A DNA stretch of 64,000 nt from Citrobacter koseri ATCC BAA-895. GTDB lineage: Bacteria > Pseudomonadota > Gammaproteobacteria > Enterobacterales > Enterobacteriaceae. The stretch lies in contig NC_009792.1 in assembly GCF_000018045.1 (NCBI RefSeq), positions 496,001-560,000 of the forward strand, read 5' to 3'. The position numbers and the translations under genes are program-made. Shown piece by piece: positions 62,095 through 64,000 of the stretch (the first letter of the stretch is position 1; every line of letters begins with the position of its first letter). The notes below the pieces were generated by a model. It ran no database searches. It saw nothing but the letters and a program-made list of their open reading frames with translations, and was not told the origin of the DNA.

Positions 62095-62540
62095 AAAGCC
62101 ATGACCTGAAGAAAGCGCTGTGTCAATGGACGGCCCTGCTTGCCCTGGTGGTGAGTGGTGCGGTTTGGGCAGCAAACGGAGTTGATCTGAGCCAGTCGCC
62201 GGAAGTTTCGGGGACGCAGGAAGGGGCGATTCGCATGCCGAAAGAGCAGGAACGTATGCCGCTGAACTATGTTAATCAGCCGCCGATGATCCCGCATAGC
62301 GTTGAAGGTTATCAGGTAACGACCAATACCAACCGCTGCCTGCAATGTCATGGTGTGGAAAGCTACCGTACGACCGGCGCGCCGCGTATTAGCCCAACGC
62401 ACTTTATGGACAGCGACGGCAAAGTTTTAGGCGAAGTCGCGCCGCGTCGTTACTTCTGTTTGCAGTGCCATGTGCCGCAGGCGGATGCCGCGCCGATCGT
62501 GGGTAATACCTTTACCCCGTCGAAAGGTTACGGGAAATAA
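62091..62540 (+). CDS. napB: Periplasmic nitrate reductase dihaem cytochrome c subunit
   Basis: NapB, 149 residues, is a dihaem c-type cytochrome that passes electrons to NapA. The Sec signal (KKALCQWTALLALVVSGAVW, cleaved after AA) precedes two CXXCH haem sites, CLQCHGV and CLQCHVP. The ATG at 62091 overlaps the napH stop by 4 bases and matches E. coli; an in-frame ATG at 62070 is less likely. The mature protein needs the Ccm system encoded just downstream. Confidence 0.97.
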   Translation: MKSHDLKKALCQWTALLALVVSGAVWAANGVDLSQSPEVSGTQEGAIRMPKEQERMPLNYVNQPPMIPHSVEGYQVTTNTNRCLQCHGVESYRTTGAPRISPTHFMDSDGKVLGEVAPRRYFCLQCHVPQADAAPIVGNTFTPSKGYGK

Positions 62541-62549
62541 GAGGTCATT

Positions 62550-63152
62550 ATGGAAAATTCTAACCGTAAACCTGGCGTGATTAAGCGGGTCTGGCAATGG
62601 TGGCGTCGCCCCAGCCGCCTGGCGATCGGCACGTTGCTGTTAATCGGTTTTGTTGGCGGCATTATTTTCTGGGGCGGTTTCAACACCGGGATGGAAAAGG
62701 CCAACACCGAAGAGTTCTGTATCAGCTGCCACGAAATGCGCAACACCGTCTATCAGGAATACATGGAAACCGTGCACTACAACAACCGCAGCGGCGTTCG
62801 CGCCACCTGTCCTGACTGTCACGTTCCGCACGAGTGGGGCCCGAAAATGATCCGTAAGATCAAGGCCAGTAAAGAGCTGTACGGGAAGGTGTTCGGCATT
62901 ATCGATACTCCGCAGAAGTTTGAAGATCACCGTCTGACAATGGCGCAGAGCGAGTGGCGACGGATGAAAGACACCAATTCGCGGGAGTGCCGTAACTGCC
63001 ACAACTTCGAATTTATGGATCTCACCGCTCAGAAAGGCGTTGCCGCCAAAATGCACGACCAGGCAGTGAAAGAGGGGCAAACCTGTATCGACTGCCACAA
63101 AGGGATTGCGCATAAACTCCCGGATATGCGCGAAGTGAAACCGGGCTTTTAA
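62550..63152 (+). CDS. napC: Tetrahaem c-type cytochrome NapC
   Basis: NapC, 200 residues, is the membrane-anchored tetrahaem quinol dehydrogenase of the NapC/NirT family. One N-terminal transmembrane helix (ALGTLLLIGFVGGIIFWGGF region) is followed by four haem sites: CISCHEM, CPDCHVP, CRNCHNF and CIDCHKG. It delivers electrons from quinol to NapB/NapA. It is the last nap gene and is directly followed by ccmA. Confidence 0.97.
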   Translation: MENSNRKPGVIKRVWQWWRRPSRLAIGTLLLIGFVGGIIFWGGFNTGMEKANTEEFCISCHEMRNTVYQEYMETVHYNNRSGVRATCPDCHVPHEWGPKMIRKIKASKELYGKVFGIIDTPQKFEDHRLTMAQSEWRRMKDTNSRECRNCHNFEFMDLTAQKGVAAKMHDQAVKEGQTCIDCHKGIAHKLPDMREVKPGF

Positions 63153-63158
63153 TAATGA

Positions 63159-63785
63159 GTGGGTATGCTTGAAGCCAGAGAACTGCTCTGCGAGCGGGAT
63201 GACAGAATACTGTTCAGTGGGCTGTCGTTTCGCGTGAACGCAGGGGAATGGGTACAAATTACCGGGGGCAACGGCGCGGGGAAAACCACCCTTTTGCGGT
63301 TGCTCACCGGGCTGGCGCGCCCCGACGCAGGGGAAGTGTGCTGGCAAGAGCAGGCGTTGCACCGCGTGCGCGACAGCTACCATCAAAATCTGTTGTGGAT
63401 TGGACATCAGCCGGGGATTAAAACCCGGCTTTCGGCGTTGGAGAACCTGCGCTTTTTCCACCATGACGGCGATACGGCGCAGTGTCTGGCCGCGCTGGCG
63501 CAGGCGGGGCTGGCCGGATACGAAGACATCCCCGTCAACCAGCTTTCCGCTGGACAGCAACGGCGCGTGGCACTGGCGCGTCTGTGGCTGACCCGCGCGA
63601 CGCTCTGGATCCTCGACGAGCCGTTTACCGCCATTGATGTCAATGGCGTTGAGCGCCTGACACAGCGCATGGCTGAACATACACAGCAGGGCGGGATCGT
63701 CATCCTCACCACGCACCAGCCGCTGAATGTCGCGACTGACAAAATACGGCGCATCGCGCTGACCGGCGAGAGGGCAGCGCAATGA
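63159..63785 (+). CDS. ccmA: Cytochrome c biogenesis ATP-binding protein CcmA
   Basis: CcmA, 208 residues, is the ATPase of the CcmABCD haem-handling complex of system I cytochrome c maturation. Walker A is GGNGAGKTT, the signature LSAGQQRRVALAR, and Walker B LWILDEPFTA. The start is GTG at 63159 (MGMLEARELL as in E. coli); ATG at 63165 is possible. It follows napC by 6 bases, so ccm is read with nap. It overlaps ccmB by 4 bases. Confidence 0.94.
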   Translation: MGMLEARELLCERDDRILFSGLSFRVNAGEWVQITGGNGAGKTTLLRLLTGLARPDAGEVCWQEQALHRVRDSYHQNLLWIGHQPGIKTRLSALENLRFFHHDGDTAQCLAALAQAGLAGYEDIPVNQLSAGQQRRVALARLWLTRATLWILDEPFTAIDVNGVERLTQRMAEHTQQGGIVILTTHQPLNVATDKIRRIALTGERAAQ

Positions 63786-64000
63786 TGTGGCAAATCTTTC
63801 GTCTTGAGCTGCGCGTGGCGTTTCGTCATAGCGCGGAAATCGCTAACCCGCTGTGGTTCTTTCTGATTGTTATCACGCTTTTCCCGCTGAGCATTGGCCC
63901 GGAGCCGCAGCTGCTGGCGCGTATTGTTCCCGGCATTATCTGGGTGGCGGCGTTGCTCTCTTCGCTGCTGGCGCTGGAACGTCTGTTTCGCGATGACTTA
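63782..64000 (+). CDS. ccmB: Cytochrome c biogenesis permease CcmB (N-terminal part)
   Basis: The first 73 residues of CcmB (MMWQIFRLELRVAFRHSAEI ...) are present; the gene runs off the window end. CcmB is the transmembrane partner of CcmA. The segment has one full helix (FFLIVITLFPLSI) and the beginning of the next (WVAALLSSLLALERLF). ATG overlaps the ccmA stop; a second ATG one codon on is equally possible. Confidence 0.94.
   Translation, partial: MMWQIFRLELRVAFRHSAEIANPLWFFLIVITLFPLSIGPEPQLLARIVPGIIWVAALLSSLLALERLFRDDL

Noticed and set aside
1..64000. Search for CRISPR arrays, tRNA or rRNA genes, insertion sequences, prophage or defence islands
   Set aside because: Repeats seen are REP/BIME units only, and none of the open frames show transposase, integrase, toxin or defence domains.

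Overview
The window is ordinary, dense chromosomal DNA of an enteric bacterium of the order Enterobacterales. Proteins match Escherichia coli and Salmonella in length and motif, and gene order is the E. coli nuo-men-glp-nrd-gyrA-ato-rcs-ompC-nap-ccm segment. Several traits point to the genus Citrobacter, plausibly near C. koseri: a complete ato locus (as in E. coli), cheV next to rnz (as in Salmonella, absent from E. coli K-12), a small-subunit catalase after menE, and mgtE between yojI and mqo. The genus is inferred from gene content and recall, not from a database search.

Layout. 1-4.0 kb: end of the complex I operon (nuoL partial, nuoM, nuoN). 4.1-6.9 kb: cheV, rnz, elaA, elaB. 7.0-14.1 kb: menFDHBCE, menaquinone synthesis. 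14.2-15.6 kb: a catalase. 15.9-17.8 kb: yfaZ and yfaY. 17.8-24.6 kb: divergent glpABC and glpTQ. 24.7-28.5 kb: nrdAB-yfaE, aerobic ribonucleotide reductase and its ferredoxin. 28.9-32.4 kb: ubiG and gyrA. 32.5-39.8 kb: atoDAEB with the AtoS/AtoC two-component system. 40-46.2 kb: the Rcs phosphorelay (rcsC, rcsB, rcsD). 46.5-48.1 kb: micF sRNA and ompC. 48.2-54.4 kb: apbE, ada-alkB, yojI, mgtE. 54.6-56.9 kb: mqo and ecotin. 57.3-64 kb: napFDAGHBC running into ccmAB.

Much of the window serves respiration. NuoLMN, GlpABC and Mqo deliver electrons to quinones, men and ubiG make the quinones, NapABCGH takes electrons from quinol to periplasmic nitrate, and ccm matures the c-type cytochromes NapB and NapC. 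The other strong theme is envelope sensing (RcsCDB, OmpC/MicF, AtoSC).

Ten REP/BIME loci were found, nine between genes and one inside the menE reading frame. Regulatory sites readable in the sequence include a sigma-28 promoter for cheV, a sigma-54 promoter and AtoC palindrome for ato, DnaA and NrdR boxes for nrdA, a CRP site in the glp divergent region, an Ada box, OmpR-type sites for ompC, and ModE, FNR-like and NarP/NarL sites for nap.

No tRNA, rRNA, CRISPR array, insertion sequence, prophage or defence system was seen. I found no new biological system. The most notable points are what is missing relative to E. coli K-12 (arn/pmrD, rhm, inaA, yfaL and yfaAPQST loci), the catalase and mgtE acquired or retained in their place, and the REP element fused into menE.
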